Shown: positions 1 to 15,155, counted from the stretch's first letter. The stretch is DNA of 64,000 nt from Burkholderiaceae bacterium (GCA_027493945.1 JAOSJU010000001.1:2724484-2788483); one strand, 5' to 3'. Notes: a model not told the origin generated them from the letters alone. Made by a program: numbers and translations.

Positions 1-1211
<1,211 letters not shown>

Positions 1212-1227
1212 AACTCGGGACCACGGA

Positions 1228-2459
1228 ATGACCAGAGACGCCAAGGACCTGATCGTCGGACTCGACATCGGCACATCGAAGATCGTGGCGATCGTCGCCG
1301 AGATGCGCCCGGACGGCCACTACGAGATCGTCGGGCTCGGCCAGCACGACTCGCGCGGGCTGAAGAAGGGCGTGGTGGTGAACATCGAGTCGACGGTAGC
1401 GTCGATCCAGCGCGCGCTCGAGGAAGCCGAGCTGATGGCCGACTGCAAGATCCGTACGGTCTATGCCGGCATCGCGGGCAGCCACATCCGAAGCTTCAGC
1501 TCCAGCGGCATGGTGGCGATCAAGGACAAGGAGGTCACCGAAGCCGACATGGCGCGCGTGATCGAGACCGCCAAGGCGGTCAACATCCCGACCGACCAGC
1601 AGATCGTCCACGTGCTGCCGCAGGAATTCATCATCGACGGCCAGGAGGACATCCGCGAGCCGATCGGCATGAGCGGCGTGCGCCTCGAGGTGAAGGTGCA
1701 CATCGTGACCGGCGCGGTGTCGGCGGCGCAGAACATCGTGAAGTGCGTGCGCCGCTGCGGACTCGAGGTCAACGACCTGATCCTGCAGCCGCTCGCCTCG
1801 AGCATGTCGATCCTCACGCAGGACGAGAAGGAGCTCGGCGTCGCGCTGGTCGACATCGGCGGCGGCACCACCGACATCGCGATCTTCACCGGCGGCGCGA
1901 TCCGGCACACGGCGGTGATCCCGATCGCCGGCGACCAGATCACCAACGACATCGCGATGGCGCTGCGCACGCCCACGCCCGAGGCCGACGAGATCAAGCT
2001 GCGCTTCGGCATCGCCAGGCAGGTGCTCGCCGACCCCAACGAGAAGATCGAGGTGCCGGGGCTCGGCGACCGCGCGCCGCGCACGCTGTCGCGCCAGGCG
2101 CTGGCGGCGGTGATCGAGCCGCGCATCGAGGAGCTGTTCTCGCTGGTGCACCGGTGGTGCGCGAATCGGGCTACGAGGAGCTGCTGTCCTCGGGCATCGT
2201 GATCACCGGCGGCACGAGCCTGCTGCCCGGCATGGTCGAACTGGCCGAGGACATCTTCCTCAAGCCGGTGCGCATCGGCATGCCGGCCTACGCCGGCGGG
2301 CTCGCCGACGTGGTGCGCTCGCCGCGTTATTCCACCGCGGTCGGGCTGCTCGAGGAAGCGAGACTGCAGAGGCTGCGCGGCCGCAAGGTGGCCGAGCAGT
2401 CGGGATCGTTCAAGGAGACGCTGCGTCGCATGAAGGAGTGGTTCCTTGGGAATTTCTGA
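1228..2459 (+). CDS. ftsA: Cell division protein FtsA, with frameshift
   Basis: FtsA is an actin-like ATPase that anchors FtsZ to the inner membrane and recruits later division proteins. The ATG at 1228 opens MTRDAKDLIVGLDIGTSK, the phosphate-1 motif of the actin fold; VDIGGGTTDIAIF is phosphate-2 and SSGIVITGGTSLLPG the adenosine motif. The C-terminus MKEWFLGNF is the amphipathic membrane-targeting helix. The frame breaks at about 2151, between SLVH and VVRESGYEELLSSG, where one base is missing. With one base added the protein has 410 residues, normal for the family. It sits 16 bp after ftsQ and 128 bp before ftsZ. Confidence 0.92.
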
Positions 2460-2587
2460 ACACCCCGTTTTCTTTCGGGAAGGGCGACTGGAGAGGCGAG
2501 GCCGGGCGGCCGCGCCAGCGGGGGCGTGTGCCGTCTTGCGGCTCAGCTTCTCCCGTCTGTCTTCCCACCATCCAGGAGGTCAGCACC

Positions 2588-3742
2588 ATGAGCTTTGAAA
2601 TGATCGAAACCGAGGTCGACGGCGCCGTCATCAAGGTGATCGGCGTCGGGGGCGCGGGCGGCAACGCGGTCAACCACATGATCAACCGCAGCGTGCAGGG
2701 CGTGGAGTTCATCGCGCTGAACACCGACAAGCAGGCGCTGCGCCGTTCGCTCGCCGAGCGCACGATCCAGCTCGGCGAGATCGGCCTTGGCGCGGGTGCC
2801 CGGCCCGAGGCCGGCCGTGCCGCCGCCGACGCGATGCGCGAGCACATCCGCGAGGCGCTCGAGGGTGCCAACATGGTGTTCCTCACTGCCGGCATGGGCA
2901 AGGGCACCGGCACCGGCGCTTCGCCGGTGGTGGCCGAGCTCGCCAAGGAGATGGGCATCCTGACCGTGGGCGTCGTGACAAAGCCGTTCGAGTTCGAGGG
3001 CGCCAAGAAGCTGCAGATCGCCGAGCAGGGGATCGACCAGCTGGTCGAGCACGTCGATTCGCTGATCGTGGTGCTCAACCAGAAGCTGTTCGAGGTGATG
3101 GACGACGACGCCAGCCTCGAGGACGCGTTCCGGCGCGCCGACGACGTGCTGCACAACGCGGTCGCCGGCATCGCGGAGATCATCAACGTGCCGGGCCTGG
3201 TCAACGTCGACTTCGCCGACGTGAAGACCGTGATGGGCGAGCAGGGCAAGGCAATGATGGGCATCGGCGAGGCTGCGGGCCTGGACCGCGCGCGCATCGC
3301 CGCCGAGCAGGCAGTGTCGTCGCCGCTGCTCGACGGCGTCGACCTGCAGGGTGCGCGCGGCGTGATCGTCAACATCACGGCGGGGCGCAGCCTGAAGCTG
3401 AAGGAAACCAACGACGTGATCAACACGATCAAGGCCTTCTGCGCCGACGACGCGACGATCATCCACGGCACCGTGTTCGACGAGAACATGGGCGACCGGC
3501 TGCGCGTGACCGTGGTGGCCACGGGAATCGGCCGCCGTGCGGCCAAGCCGGTGCTGGTGCCGCAGGCGCAGCTGCGCACCGGCACCGACAACGCCGTGGC
3601 GCCGCTCAACTATGACCAGTTCGAGCAGCCCACCGTGTGGCGCAACCCGCGCACATCGGCGGCCGCGCAGGTGCAGGCGCTGGAGGAAAGCGGCGTCGAG
3701 CGCTTCGACATTCCGGCGTTCCTGCGCAAGCAGGCGGACTGA
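2588..3742 (+). CDS. ftsZ: Cell division protein FtsZ
   Basis: FtsZ is the tubulin-like GTPase that forms the cytokinetic Z ring. It is intact, 384 residues. A near-perfect ribosome site (AGGAGGT, 2574-2580) precedes the ATG at 2588. The N-terminal nucleotide loop is GVGGAGGNAVNHM (residues 19-31); the synergy region is NVPGLVNVDFADVKTVM; the C-terminal peptide RFDIPAFLRKQAD binds FtsA and other partners. The tubulin signature, normally GGGTGTG, reads GKGTGTG here (residues 104-110), so Lys105 replaces the middle glycine (codon AAG at 2900). The linker is short. Everything else fits an ordinary betaproteobacterial FtsZ. Confidence 0.97.
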   Translation: MSFEMIETEVDGAVIKVIGVGGAGGNAVNHMINRSVQGVEFIALNTDKQALRRSLAERTIQLGEIGLGAGARPEAGRAAADAMREHIREALEGANMVFLTAGMGKGTGTGASPVVAELAKEMGILTVGVVTKPFEFEGAKKLQIAEQGIDQLVEHVDSLIVVLNQKLFEVMDDDASLEDAFRRADDVLHNAVAGIAEIINVPGLVNVDFADVKTVMGEQGKAMMGIGEAAGLDRARIAAEQAVSSPLLDGVDLQGARGVIVNITAGRSLKLKETNDVINTIKAFCADDATIIHGTVFDENMGDRLRVTVVATGIGRRAAKPVLVPQAQLRTGTDNAVAPLNYDQFEQPTVWRNPRTSAAAQVQALEESGVERFDIPAFLRKQAD

Positions 3743-3779
3743 AAGGCGCGCCCGCTTCCGGGGACGAACCGGGAGGCGT

Positions 3780-3810
3780 CCGACGGCCCCGGCGCGAGCC
3801 GGGCCGTCGG
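3780..3810 (+). terminator. GC-rich hairpin after ftsZ
   Basis: A stem of about 13 bp (CCGACGGCC.CCGGC paired with GCCGGGCCGTCGG, one bulged C) closes on a GCGA tetraloop 37 bp after the ftsZ stop. There is no T-tract, so this is more likely an mRNA-end or Rho-assisted structure than a classic intrinsic terminator. Confidence 0.45.
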
Positions 3811-3913
3811 CCGCACTCGGGCAGGGATCGCGCGCGGGCACTAGAATGGTCGATTGCCCGCGGCGCCCGCAACTGCCGAGACCCGCGGCGCGCAGACAGG
3901 GAGAAACCACGGA

Positions 3914-4441
3914 ATGACGATCAAGGTGGGTGACAGGCTGCCGGACGCTACGGTTCGCGAGTTCGTCGAAGTCGAAGGCAACGGGTGCGCGGTCGGGCCG
4001 AACGCGTTCCAGGTCGCCGACCTGGTCCGCGGCAAGCGCATCGTGATCTTCGGGCTTCCGGGCGCGTTCACGCCGACCTGCTCGGCGAAGCACGTCCCCG
4101 GCTTCCTTCAGCAGCATGGCGCGCTGACGGCGGCGGGAGTCGACGAGATCTGGTGCGTGTCGGTGAACGACGCGTTCGTGATGGGCGCCTGGGGCCGCGA
4201 CCAGAAATCCGGCGGCAAGGTCCGCATGATCGCCGACGGCGCCGGCGAGTTCACGAAGAAACTCGGCCTCGAGGTCGACCTGAGCGCGGGCGGCATGGGG
4301 CTGCGCTCGCGACGCTACTCGATGCTGGTCGACGATGGGGTCGTGAAGTCGCTGAACCTCGAGGCGCCCGGCAAGTTCGAGGTCTCCGACGCCGCGACGA
4401 TGCTGCGCCAGGTCGTCGAGACCGGCCCCATGGCCTCATGA
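3914..4441 (+). CDS. Peroxiredoxin, Prx5/AhpC-TSA type
   Basis: This 175-residue cytoplasmic thiol peroxidase reduces hydroperoxides. The catalytic motif PGAFTPTCS holds the peroxidatic Cys at about residue 60, and the thioredoxin fold follows ([29 protein letters not shown]). A Prx5 subfamily assignment rests on PGAFTPTCS and the short single domain without a fused glutaredoxin. The ATG at 3914 is preferred because it opens [14 protein letters not shown], the usual family start; an open frame extends upstream without homology. A peroxiredoxin between ftsZ and lpxC is common in Burkholderiales. Confidence 0.9.
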   Translation: MTIKVGDRLPDATVREFVEVEGNGCAVGPNAFQVADLVRGKRIVIFGLPGAFTPTCSAKHVPGFLQQHGALTAAGVDEIWCVSVNDAFVMGAWGRDQKSGGKVRMIADGAGEFTKKLGLEVDLSAGGMGLRSRRYSMLVDDGVVKSLNLEAPGKFEVSDAATMLRQVVETGPMAS

Positions 4442-4487
4442 CGGCCGCCGCCCGGGCACGAGTGACGACGGGGCCGCGCGCCGAACC

Positions 4488-5417
4488 ATGATGCGCCAGC
4501 GCACGATCGGCAAGCCGGTCAGCACCACCGGCGTGGGCCTGCACTCGGGGGAACGGGTCGAGCTCACGCTGCGTCCGGCCGAGATCGACACCGGCATCGT
4601 CTTTCGCCGCGTCGACCTCGACCCCCCGGTGGCGATTCGCAGCGGTGCGGCGCGCGTCACCGACACGCGCATGGCCTCCACGCTCACCGCCGCCGACGAC
4701 GGGCCGGGCAGCCAGGTGCGGGTGGCCACCGTCGAACACCTGATGTCGGCGCTCGCCGGCCTGGGCATCGACAACCTCTTCGTCGACGTGACCGCGCCCG
4801 AGATTCCGATTCTCGACGGGTCGGCAGGCTCGTTCGTGTTCCTCGTGCAGTCGGCCGGCATCGTCGAGCAGCGGGCCGCCAAGCGCTTCATCCGCGTCAA
4901 GCACGCGGTCGAGGTGCGCGAAGCCGACAAGTGGGCGCGGCTCGATCCGCACTTCGGCTTCAAGCTGCGCTTCTCGATCGAGTTCGCGCATCCGGCGATC
5001 GACGCCACCGAACAGGCGGTCGAAGTCGACTTCGCGACGATGTCGTACGTGAAGGAGGTTGCGCGCGCCCGCACCTTCGGCTTCATGCAGGACGTCGAGG
5101 CACTGCGGGCGCACGGCCTGGCCAAGGGCGGCAGTTTTGGCAACGCGATCGTGATGGACGAGTACCGGGTGCTCAACGCCGACGGGCTGCGCTTCGACGA
5201 CGAGTTCGTCAAGCACAAGATCCTCGACGCGATCGGCGACCTGTACCCGGTCGGCCATCCGCTGCTCGCCGCCTACAGCGCGCACAAGTCGGGGCATGCG
5301 CTGAACAACCGGCTGTTGCGCGAGCTGCTCGCCGACGAGCAGGCCTGGGAGCTGGTGAGTTTCAACGAGCGGCGCGAGGCGCCCCGACTGTTCGCGCTCG
5401 ACTGGAGCCATGCCTGA
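4488..5417 (+). CDS. lpxC: UDP-3-O-acyl-N-acetylglucosamine deacetylase LpxC
   Basis: LpxC is the zinc-dependent deacetylase that makes the committed step of lipid A synthesis, in the cytoplasm. It is intact at 309 residues, the normal length. Zinc ligands are His84 ([10 protein letters not shown]), His243 and Asp247 ([10 protein letters not shown]); the catalytic His270 lies in [11 protein letters not shown]. These match His79, His238, Asp242 and His265 of E. coli with a constant offset of 5. It follows the ftsZ region as in most proteobacteria. No regulatory element was seen in the 46-bp gap upstream. Confidence 0.97.
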   Translation: MMRQRTIGKPVSTTGVGLHSGERVELTLRPAEIDTGIVFRRVDLDPPVAIRSGAARVTDTRMASTLTAADDGPGSQVRVATVEHLMSALAGLGIDNLFVDVTAPEIPILDGSAGSFVFLVQSAGIVEQRAAKRFIRVKHAVEVREADKWARLDPHFGFKLRFSIEFAHPAIDATEQAVEVDFATMSYVKEVARARTFGFMQDVEALRAHGLAKGGSFGNAIVMDEYRVLNADGLRFDDEFVKHKILDAIGDLYPVGHPLLAAYSAHKSGHALNNRLLRELLADEQAWELVSFNERREAPRLFALDWSHA

Positions 5418-5441
5418 CCCGGCGCCGTCGCGGCGGGCCCG

Positions 5442-5615
5442 ATGATCTTCGTCCGGGTCTTCGTCGCCGTGGTGCTCGCCACGGTCGCGTGGTGCGCCTT
5501 CGGCTACCTGTTCACGCGCGATCGCAAGTACCTGCGGCTCGCGGGCAGGGTGCTTGCCGCAGGTGCGGCGGGTGCGTTGCTGTTCTTCGCCGTGATGTTC
5601 GTTCAGCGTCTCTGA
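5442..5615 (+). CDS. Small two-helix membrane protein, unknown function
   Basis: This 57-residue protein starts 24 bp after lpxC with MIFVRVFVAVVLATVAWC. It has two hydrophobic stretches, about residues 2-23 and 36-54, separated by a basic turn (TRDRKYLRLAGR), so it is probably a hairpin inner-membrane protein. I do not recognise a named family and give no function. Codon usage matches the neighbours (G/C at third positions), which supports real coding. Its tight spacing suggests co-transcription with lpxC. Confidence 0.65.
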   Translation: MIFVRVFVAVVLATVAWCAFGYLFTRDRKYLRLAGRVLAAGAAGALLFFAVMFVQRL

Positions 5616-5711
5616 GATTCGCGCCGCCCCTCCGACCGGGACGCGCCGCGCCCCGGTCGGCGCCGTACGGCGGGCGGGCGGCACCTTCGGTCGGGGGTCG
5701 CCGGGCCGCGC

Positions 5712-6155
5712 TCAGCGCGCGCCGCGATGCCGGCGGATCAGGTTTGCGAGTGCTTGCTTGAGCGCCGGGCCTTCGACGTCGGCCATCAGCTGCGCGAGGT
5801 TGGCGAGCGCGCGCGGCGGCACCGCGGCACGCGGCGCGCCGACGGCGCGCACAGGGCCGCCCGCGCGTCGTTGCGGCACGATCCTCAATCGACTAACCTG
5901 CGCCCAATCTTCGCGCACCAGCGTCAGCAAGGTCGGCGCCATCTGGCGCAGGCGGCCGGCCCATGCGGCGCTCGGGGTCGTGACGGTGAGCGTCTCCTCG
6001 TCGAGCGAGACCACGGTCAGCGGAATGCCCGGGCACGCCTGGGCCAGCCGCGCCTGAAGCGCCACGAGACGATCGACCCGGGCGGCGAGAGCGCGAAAAC
6101 CGGACTCGGCGTCGAGCCAGTTGGCAACGGAGCGTGCGGTGGCGGCGGATTTCAT
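5712..6155 (-). CDS. dciA: DciA-like helicase loader (DUF721)
   Basis: DciA loads the replicative helicase DnaB in the many bacteria that lack DnaC. The 147-residue protein starts at MKSAATARSVANWLDAE and contains the DUF721 core (LTVVSLDEETLTVTTPSAAW, AGRLRQMAPTLLTLVR). The ATG at 6155 was chosen because the frame upstream has no similarity to the family and starts inside the 5' leader of the next gene. The C-terminal tail is basic, as is common in the family. It lies convergent with the lpxC unit and divergent from the M23 peptidase gene, the usual place between lpxC and secA in this group. Confidence 0.85.
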   Translation of the reverse strand: MKSAATARSVANWLDAESGFRALAARVDRLVALQARLAQACPGIPLTVVSLDEETLTVTTPSAAWAGRLRQMAPTLLTLVREDWAQVSRLRIVPQRRAGGPVRAVGAPRAAVPPRALANLAQLMADVEGPALKQALANLIRRHRGAR

Positions 6156-6231
6156 CGGCGGGTGACGGGGCCGGTCCGGCGCCGGCTCGCCAGAACGGTA
6201 GCACGGCGCGGCAGCACGGCGGAGAAGTCGC

Positions 6232-7191
6232 ATGCAGATCATTCTCGTGCATCCGGGACTCAGGCAGGCCCGCACCCTGAACATCGGGCGCCGCACGCTG
6301 GCCGGGCTTGCGCTGGCGATGCTGCTCGCGCTCGGCGCCGCCTCGGGCCTGCTGTCGTATGTCACGCTGCACCACGTGCTGGGCGGGCAGTTGCCGTTTC
6401 TCGAAAGATGGCTGCCGCGGTTCGAACCCGAGACCGCGCGCACCGGCCACGAGGCGCTGATGCGTCAGAACATCGACGCGATGGCGGTCAGGCTGGGCGA
6501 GATGCAGGCGCGGCTCGCGCGACTCGACGCGCTGGGCGAGCGGGTTGCCACGATGGCCGGCCTGAAGATGCTCGACCTGGGCGTGCTTGCGGTGAAGGGC
6601 GGCCGCGGCGGGCCGGTTCCCGCCGACGGCGGCCGCGCGCTGACGCTGGATGAACTCACGCGCGAGATCGACCGCACCGCCGACGCCTTCGTCCGGCAGG
6701 ACGGCGAACTGGGCCTGCTGGAATCGGAGCTGCTGTACCGGGAAGTCTCGGCGCGCTTGGTGCCGAGCGCGCAGCCGCTGGCCGACGCGCTGGTGGGCTC
6801 GCGCTTCGGCGCGCGCATCGACCCGTTCAGTGGCCGGCGCGTGGCGCACGAGGGGCTGGACTTCGCCGCGCCGGTCGGCGCGCCGATCCCGGCCGCAGCG
6901 GCCGGCGTGGTGGTCGTCGCGAGCCGGCATCCGGGCTACGGCAACCGGGTCGACATCGATCACGGCAACGGACTGGTCACGCGCTACGCGCACGCGTCGG
7001 AAATCGACGTCGCGGAGGGCGAGATCGTCCGCCAGGGGCAGAAGATCGCCGAGGTCGGCTCCACCGGGCGCTCGACCGGGCCGCACCTGCACTTCGAGGT
7101 GCGCGTCGACGGCGCGGCGCGCGATCCGTTGCCCTGGCTGCGCGCCGGGATGCGCGCGCCCGGAACGCCGCCGCTGGCGCGGGCTCGCTAG
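6232..7191 (+). CDS. M23 (LytM-type) metallopeptidase, membrane anchored
   Basis: This 319-residue protein has one N-terminal transmembrane segment (about residues 22-44), a mainly helical region (about 70-175, likely coiled coil) and a C-terminal LytM/M23 domain (about 195-295). All zinc-site residues are present: His206 and Asp210 in HEGLDFAAP, His285 and His287 in HLHFEV. It is therefore likely an active periplasmic peptidoglycan endopeptidase rather than a degenerate EnvC-type activator. The gene just upstream of secA is a regular neighbour in betaproteobacteria. Its exact cell-wall target is not shown by the sequence. Confidence 0.9.
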   Translation: MQIILVHPGLRQARTLNIGRRTLAGLALAMLLALGAASGLLSYVTLHHVLGGQLPFLERWLPRFEPETARTGHEALMRQNIDAMAVRLGEMQARLARLDALGERVATMAGLKMLDLGVLAVKGGRGGPVPADGGRALTLDELTREIDRTADAFVRQDGELGLLESELLYREVSARLVPSAQPLADALVGSRFGARIDPFSGRRVAHEGLDFAAPVGAPIPAAAAGVVVVASRHPGYGNRVDIDHGNGLVTRYAHASEIDVAEGEIVRQGQKIAEVGSTGRSTGPHLHFEVRVDGAARDPLPWLRAGMRAPGTPPLARAR

Positions 7192-7297
7192 CCCTGATCG
7201 CGGGCCGCGCCGGCCCGGCTGGCCGCAGGCTGCGTGCTAGACTCCGAGGGTTTCCCTGCAGGCCGGCCCCGTCGTGGCACGGCCCACCCGCCGCCGA

Positions 7298-10081
<2,784 letters not shown>

Positions 10082-10103
10082 GCCGGCCTGCCGGGAGGCA
10101 CCG

Positions 10104-11332
10104 ATGCCCGTGAATCTGCGAGTTCCGGCGCGCGCGGCGCTGCGCCCCGTGCCCGGCGTGGCGATCGGCACGGCGATGGCCGGCATCCGCAAGGTCGGCC
10201 GCCGCGACCTGCTGGTGCTGCAGCTCGCGCAGGGCGCGACCGCCGCGGGCGTGTTCACCACGAACCGCTTCTGCGCGGCGCCGGTGCGCGTGTGCCGCGA
10301 GCATCTCGCGGCGAGCGCCGGCGCGATCCGCGCGCTGGTGGTGAACACCGGCTGCGCGAACGCCGGCACCGGCGCGACCGGCCTCGCGAATGCGCGCCGC
10401 AGCTGCGAGGAAGTCGCGCGGCTGCTCGGCTGCGCGCCCGGGCAGGTGCTGCCGTTCTCCACCGGCGTGATCCTCGAGCACCTGCCGATGGAGCGCCTGC
10501 TGGCCGGCATCGGCACCGCCGTGGGCGCCCTGGGCGCGAGCGACTGGCTCGACGCCGCCGAGGCGATCATGACCACCGACACGCTGCCCAAGGGCGCCTC
10601 GCGCGAGATCGATGTCGGCGGCACGCGCGTGGTCGTCACCGGGATCGCCAAGGGTTCGGGGATGATCCGCCCGAACATGGCGACGATGCTCGGCTACATC
10701 GCCACCGATGCGGCGCTGCCGCAGCCGCTGCTCGCGCGCTGGGCGCGCGAAGTGGCGGACCTGAGCTTCAACCGGGTGACGGTGGACGGGGACACCTCGA
10801 CCAACGATTCGCTGGTGCTGCTGGCCAGCGGCGCCAGCGGCGCGACGATCGCCGACGAAGGCGCGCCGGGCGCGGCGGCGCTGAAGGCGGCCATCGTCGA
10901 GGTCGCCCGGCAGCTGGCCCAGCGCTGGCGCGCGACGGCGAGGGCGCCACCAAGTTCATCACGATCGACGTCGAGCGCGCCGGCTCGCAGGCCGAGGCCG
11001 CGGCGGTCGCCTACGCGATCGCGCACTCGCCGCTGGTGAAGACCGCGTTCTTCGCGTCCGATCCCAATCTCGGGCGCATCCTCGCGGCGATCGGCTATGC
11101 CGGCATCGCCGACCTCGACGTCGACCGCGTCGACCTCTACCTCGACGAGGTGCACGTGGCCACTTGCGGCGGGCGCCACCCTGCGTATCGCGAGGAAGAC
11201 GGCCAGCGGGTGATGAAGAAGGACGAGATCCGCATCCGCGTGCTGCTCGATCGCGGGGAGGCGAGCACCACCGTCTGGACCTGCGACCTGTCGCACGACT
11301 ACGTGTCGATCAACGCCGACTACCGATCCTGA
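10104..11332 (+). CDS. argJ: Bifunctional glutamate N-acetyltransferase ArgJ, with frameshift
   Basis: ArgJ transfers acetyl from N-acetylornithine to glutamate in the cyclic arginine pathway and may also use acetyl-CoA. The ATG at 10104 follows a ribosome site (GGGAGG). The autoprocessing site is [14 protein letters not shown], with Thr194 as the nucleophile that becomes the new N-terminus of the beta chain. The frame breaks at about 10922, between EVARQLAQ and [15 protein letters not shown], where one G is missing. With it the protein is 409 residues and ends [16 protein letters not shown], the normal ending. Probably a sequence error. Confidence 0.92.
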
Positions 11333-11355
11333 GCGCAAGCGCGCGCCGCGAGCCG

Positions 11356-12293
11356 ATGACCGACCTGAGCAAGCTGGAACACCTGGCCGATCGCGCCGAA
11401 TCGCTGATCCGCCGCATCGAATCGCTGCTGCCGGCGCCGCCCGCGCCCGACTGGGGCGCGGCGCACGCGTTTCGCTGGCGCAGGCGCGCCACCGCGCTGG
11501 GCGTGCAGGCGGTGCTGCAGCCGGTGCGCCAGCTGTCGCCGATCCGGTTGTCCGACCTGAAGCACATCGACGAACAGAAGCAGGCGATCGAGCGCAACAC
11601 GCGACAGTTCGTCGCCGGCCTGCCGGCCAACAACGTGCTGCTCACCGGCTCGCGCGGCACCGGCAAGTCCTCGCTGATCAAGGCCTGCCTGAACGCCTAC
11701 GCCGCGCGCGGGCTGCGGCTGATCGAGGTCGACAAGGACGACCTGGTCGACCTGCCCGACATCGTCGAGCTGGTTGCCGGCCGCCCCGAGCGCTTCATCG
11801 TCTTCTGCGACGACCTGTCGTTCGAGGAGGGCGAGCCCGGCTACAAGGCGCTGAAGGTCGCCCTCGACGGCTCGGTGGCGGCGCAGTCGGACAACCTGCT
11901 GATCTACGCCACCTCGAACCGGCGCCACCTGATGCCCGAGTACATGCGCGAGAACCTCGAAGCGAAGCATCAGGAGGACGGCGAGATACATCCCGGCGAG
12001 ACGGTCGAGGAGAAGATCTCGCTGTCCGAGCGCTTCGGGCTCTGGGTGTCGTTCTATCCGTTCCGCCAGGACGACTACCTGGCGATCGTCGCGCACTGGC
12101 TGTCGAGCTTCGGCTGCGACGAGCGCGAAATCGAGGCTGCGCGCGCCGACGCGCTGCGCTTCGCGCTCGAGCGTGGCTCGCGCTCGGGTCGGGTGGCCTG
12201 GCAGTTCGCGAAGGACTGGGCGGGGCGCCGCGCGCGTGCTGCCGCCCCTGCTGCCCGCACGACCGCGCGCAAGGGCCGGTCGCCGCGGGCGCG

Positions 12294-12297
<4 letters not shown>
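11356..12297 (+). CDS. DUF815-family AAA-type ATPase
   Basis: This 313-residue P-loop protein contains Walker A GSRGTGKSS (about residue 96), a Walker B-like FIVFCDDLSFEE, and the sensor region LIYATSNRRHLMPEY. These are hallmarks of DUF815, a family of AAA-like ATPases with no established role. The C-terminal tail is Arg/Ala rich and low-complexity. Its stop overlaps the start of the Nudix gene (ATGA, 12294-12297), so the two are translationally coupled. The argJ-DUF815-Nudix-yacG order is common in betaproteobacteria. Confidence 0.88.
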
Positions 12298-13241
<944 letters not shown>

Positions 13242-13252
13242 GAACGTCGGCG

Positions 13253-13480
13253 TCAGCCGCCGGGGCGGTCGCTGCCTGAGGCGGGCTCGCCCGTCTCGCT
13301 CCAGTCGTCGGCACCGTCGCTGCGCGCATCGCCGGCGATTCGATAGCGCTCGGCGGCCCAGGCGCCGAGATCGACCGTCTTGCAGCGTTCGGAGCAGAAC
13401 GGTCGCCAGCGGTTCGACGCGTCGAACGGCGCCTTGCGGCCGCAGGTGGGGCAGTCGACCGAGACGATTCGTGGCGTCAT
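13253..13480 (-). CDS. yacG: DNA gyrase inhibitor YacG
   Basis: YacG is a small zinc-ribbon protein that binds GyrB and inhibits gyrase. The 75-residue protein shows the four cysteines in CPTC (residues 10-13) and CSERC (about 29-33), and the family core [19 protein letters not shown]. The C-terminal tail is acidic. It is the last gene of the minus-strand run pilB-pilC-pilD-coaE-zapD-yacG, lying 16 bp after zapD and convergent with the Nudix gene. Confidence 0.92.
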   Translation of the reverse strand: MTPRIVSVDCPTCGRKAPFDASNRWRPFCSERCKTVDLGAWAAERYRIAGDARSDGADDWSETGEPASGSDRPGG

Positions 13481-13496
13481 GGCCGCCGTGGTGTGC

Positions 13497-14253
13497 TCAA
13501 AGATTGCACAGGGACAGCTCGAAGTCGACGCTGCCCTCGAACGGTCGCGGACGCAGGTCGCCGTCCTGGCTGGTGAAGCGGATCCACAGCAGGTACTTGT
13601 TGGCGCTGATCTCCGGAATCGCGCCCGTCGCCGCGTCGAGCCGGACCTGCACCATCTGGAAACTCTTGCCGCCCAGCGGCTGCTGATAGCTGCCCTGCAG
13701 GGCGGAAAGCGTCGAGCGCTGCGCGCTCTCGCGCAGCAGCTTGAGCACGATCGCCAGGCTGTCGTAGAGCGGCCGGAACGGCGCGGCCCAAGTGGCGATG
13801 TCGCGCTGGCGCGCCTCGTGGTGCCGGTGCTGCCAAGCGAAGTACGAAGGCAGGTCGAACTCGCAGGCGCCGCCCGCGATGATCGTGCGGCTGCGGATGC
13901 TCATCAGCCACTCGTTGTCGCGCAGGTGCTGTCCGGTCTTGCCGGTGATCGCGCCAAGATCGCGTGCCGCCTCGTCGATCTCCCCGAGAATGCGCTTCGA
14001 GCGCGGCCGCCGAGACTTCCGGGTTGTTCCGGAAAGGAATCAGCGCCTGCCGTTGCCGCTCGAGCTCCTGCAGCAGATCGGACTTCAGGTCGGCGCGGCC
14101 CGCCACGTCGAGAATTTCGAACAGCGTGCCCAACGCGACGTGGTGATCGAGCGGATGCTCCCTGGCGGCGAAGAATTCGAGGCGCTCGAACAGGTCTTCC
14201 AGCCGCAACAGCGTCCGGACGCGTTCGTTCAGCGGGTACTCGTACAGGATCAA
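13497..14253 (-). CDS. zapD: Cell division protein ZapD, with frameshift
   Basis: ZapD (DUF1342) cross-links FtsZ filaments. A TTG start at 14253, preceded by AGGACG, opens [19 protein letters not shown], which matches the family N-terminus; no ATG fits. The frame breaks at about 13996-13997, where an extra base follows [12 protein letters not shown]; removing it gives [19 protein letters not shown] and then [15 protein letters not shown] and [12 protein letters not shown]. The repaired protein has 251 residues, normal length, and ends [10 protein letters not shown]. The indel is probably an error. Neighbours coaE and yacG fit the standard order. Confidence 0.87.
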
Positions 14254-14430
14254 GGTGCCGTCCTGGGCGACTGTCGGGGTTCGCCGCGGCGCCGCTGCGC
14301 GGGCGGGACCGTGCGAGCCTCGCGCGTCTCGCGCGAAGACGCACGAATTCTGGCGCAAAGCCATTCGCTTGACAAACCGCGCGTGGGCTTCGTCGCGTCC
14401 GTGGTCGCGCCTGTCGTCGCGGCTCGCATC

Positions 14431-15087
14431 TCAATCGATCCGCACATAGCGGCGGTGCAGCGCTTCGACCTGAGCGTCGAGCGCATCGGGCGAGCCGCCG
14501 TTGTCGATCACGTCGTCGGCGGCGGCCAGCCTCTGCGCGCGGCTCGCCTGCGCGGCGAGGATCGTCGCGACCCGATCGCGGGTCAGGCCGCTGCGGCGCA
14601 TGACGCGCGCGACCTGCACTTCGACCGGGCAGTCGACGACGAGGATGCGGTCGACCCCGCCGGCGCGATCGCCCGACTCCACCAGCAGCGGCACGACCAG
14701 CAGCGCATACGGGCCTTCGGCGGTTTCGAGGCGGCGCCGCGACTCGGCGCGGATCATCGGGTGCAGGATCGCCTCGAGCAGGCGGCGCGCCGCCGGATCC
14801 TCGAAGGCGCGCTCGCGCATCGCGTCGCGATCGAGCGCGCCGTCGGCGCCGATCACCGCGTCGCCGAACTCGGCGCGGATCGCGGCGATCGCGGCCCCGT
14901 TCGGACCGGTCAGCTCATGCGCGATGGCGTCGGTGTCGACGACCGCCGCGCCGCGCGCGGCGAACAAGTCGGCCACCGTGCTCTTGCCGCTGCCGATGCC
15001 CCCGGTCAGGCCGATCACGAGGCGACGCGGACGCGCTTCGGCGCCTTGCGCGGACGACGCGGCCGAAGACGAGGGGCCATGACTCAT
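14431..15087 (-). CDS. coaE: Dephospho-CoA kinase
   Basis: CoaE phosphorylates dephospho-CoA in the last step of coenzyme A synthesis. The 218-residue protein has a P-loop GGIGSGKST (residues 29-37), the Asp-Thr-Asp motif VVDTDAIAH, and the lid/CoA region LVVPLLVESG. The first 20 residues (Ser/Ala rich) are an extension relative to the usual start, so translation may begin slightly later. It lies between pilD and zapD, the standard betaproteobacterial arrangement. Confidence 0.92.
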   Translation of the reverse strand: MSHGPSSSAASSAQGAEARPRRLVIGLTGGIGSGKSTVADLFAARGAAVVDTDAIAHELTGPNGAAIAAIRAEFGDAVIGADGALDRDAMRERAFEDPAARRLLEAILHPMIRAESRRRLETAEGPYALLVVPLLVESGDRAGGVDRILVVDCPVEVQVARVMRRSGLTRDRVATILAAQASRAQRLAAADDVIDNGGSPDALDAQVEALHRRYVRID

Positions 15088-15155
15088 CGGACGAGTCTAA
15101 CAGCGGGCCCACGCCGACCATGGCGAACGGGCATGGTGCGCATGGGCGCGCGGCC

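Noticed and set aside
14254..14430. A gene in the 177-bp gap between coaE and zapD
   Set aside because: The zapD frame extends into it but without family similarity; no ribosome site or independent coding signal was seen.
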